Positions 63,079 through 64,000 of a stretch of 64,000 nt of DNA are shown here, in pieces. Made by a program: the position numbers and the translations under genes. The notes below the pieces were generated by a model. The model saw nothing but the letters and a program-made list of their open reading frames with translations, was not told the origin of the DNA and made no database searches. Position 1 is the first letter of the stretch; the number at the start of each line of letters is the position of its first letter. This DNA comes from Sipunculus nudus (taxonomy: Eukaryota; Annelida; Sipuncula; Golfingiida; Sipunculidae): NCBI GenBank assembly GCA_026874595.1, contig CM049317.1, positions 76,205,891 to 76,269,890 of the forward strand. Reading direction: 5' to 3'.

Positions 63079-64000
63079 AATGAATATAAACAGAAGGGAG
63101 ACAACAACGCCAACATTTCAATCAATCATATTATCTAGATTACATATATATAGATTGTAGCTAAATTTTCAGCTACACCTGTAGCCTTTGTCAGAGCGAA
63201 TGAGTATCTTGAAATCAGTAAACAGAGATGACAGTGTGACCCTTCGCTAGGTCACCGAGGTTAGCTTGCAAGCTTAACCCATTAATCTTGCCGATGTACC
63301 TTCAGGACTGGCCTGTGTATATCTACTTGATAAGTAAGTGTGCCGGGGTATCAATGACAGAGAGGAGTTAGTCTACAGGGGAAAAGTATGTGCTGATTGC
63401 AGGGTATTGAGAGAGAAACGCCAATATGTAAACACATTCATACTTAAAGGAGCGTTATACCACATCTGACGTCTATTAACTAAACATAATCCCTTGAGGC
63501 TTTATATTATAGGACGAAAAACGCTAAGATCAACTACCACAGCTTGTTCGTTTTGCTTATACCAACGTATTTATAGCATGTGGGGCCCCTCCTAAATAGC
63601 TGACAAATGGGCATCTGGTCACTAATCAGATGAACCAGAGTTTGGCATAGCGCGTGTTGTAACTATTGACCTTTCATTTTCTGCCCATATGTAACCAACC
63701 ATATTGTGTTTGTCAACATTTCCGCATGTACTGTGTTTACCGACACATTGTTGACAAATATCTGTCGCGGTAGAACTTTTCTGAACATTAATAACCTGCA
63801 TCTCCTTAATAATATACACAGAGTGAGCCGAAAATCACATAAGGCTTTCGGATAATAGCAGGCTTTAATAAAAAGGCCTTTATTCTATTTTAATGCTTGT
63901 TGTTAATATCATTATTTCTCTTACAGTTATCACAGGTTCCATTGGTTTAGAGGGGAAATGGAACAAACAGAGGAAGGAAATCAAGACATGGCTTTATACA
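62619..64000 (+). CDS. Start of a putative secreted-protein gene (partial, runs off window)
   Basis: A first exon at 62619-62652 (ATG in 'ggacaaaaATGa', donor ATCGCAG|GTAAGG, phase 1) joins in frame to 63927-64000 after the acceptor 'tttctcttacag'. The join gives 36 residues: MKQFFVLVYIAVITGSIG, which has the shape of a signal peptide, then LEGKWNKQRKEIKTWLYT, still open at the window end. The matching phases and good splice signals are the main support. The family is not recognised; LEGKWN could hint at a lipocalin- or avidin-like opening, but that is a guess. The 1.27-kb intron holds two TA microsatellites and part of a dispersed repeat. Confidence 0.4.
62801..62845. repeat. (TA)n microsatellite
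   Basis: A pure TA run of about 45 bases, inside the putative first intron of the gene at the window end. Confidence 0.95.
63034..63075. repeat. (TA)n microsatellite
   Basis: A pure TA run of about 42 bases. The Tyr-Ile repeat frame over it is an artefact. Confidence 0.95.
63430..63850 (+). repeat. Dispersed repeat, copy B (partner at about 10.2 kb)
   Basis: Same orientation and order of landmarks as 10215-10680: 'taatcccttgaggctttata', 'agcttgttcgttttgcttat', 'accaacgtatttata', 'gtaactattgacctttc', 'tactgtgtttac' and 'atatacacagagtgagcc'. It ends about 75 bases before the second exon of the putative secreted-protein gene. The family is unknown. Confidence 0.7.

Overview
The window is eukaryotic and most likely molluscan (bivalve or gastropod). 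It is AT-rich, carries many short simple repeats and diverged transposon relics, and has one clearly readable multi-exon gene. No bacterial or viral gene layout is present.

The gene lies on the + strand at 41558-56607. It has ten coding exons joined by GT/AG introns and encodes a 563-residue secreted protein. The sequence fits the MSP130 (mesenchyme-specific cell-surface glycoprotein, 'choice-of-anchor I') family, which is linked to biomineralisation in echinoderms and molluscs and is usually thought to have entered animals from bacteria. Each intron holds its own repeat load: about 160-bp tandem repeats in intron 2, a repeated exon tail in intron 3, a broken DIRS-like retrotransposon plus a tandem duplication in intron 5, and a 63-bp minisatellite in intron 8.

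The most striking structure fills 13810-41461. A satellite of 71-bp monomers, about 365 copies and 25.9 kb long, sits between two unique arms. The arms end in a perfect 12-bp terminal inverted repeat beginning CAGACATGGGG and are flanked by an exact 8-bp direct repeat, ATAATTTT. These are the hallmarks of a hAT-type DNA transposon, so the satellite appears to lie inside a single 27.65-kb non-autonomous element. The array also has nested higher-order duplications whose spacings resolve exactly into 70-, 71-, 75- and 50-bp monomers. The element ends 84 bp upstream of the exon carrying the MSP130 start codon. Because that exon begins at a good splice acceptor, the element probably lies in the gene's 5' leader intron.

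The left flank (1-13.8 kb) has no convincing intact gene. It holds a diverged region present two to three times (about 2.0-3.9, 5.0-5.2 and 9.1-11.6 kb), two small MITEs (TA and TTA target duplications), a repeat shared with the right end of the window, and one broken exon-like relic at about 13.2 kb. The right flank (56.6-64 kb) is mostly non-coding, with one inverted-repeat element. At its end is the start of a second gene, whose two short exons join in frame into a signal-peptide-like N-terminus and run off the window.

All calls come from reading the sequence and from remembered family knowledge. No similarity search was run.
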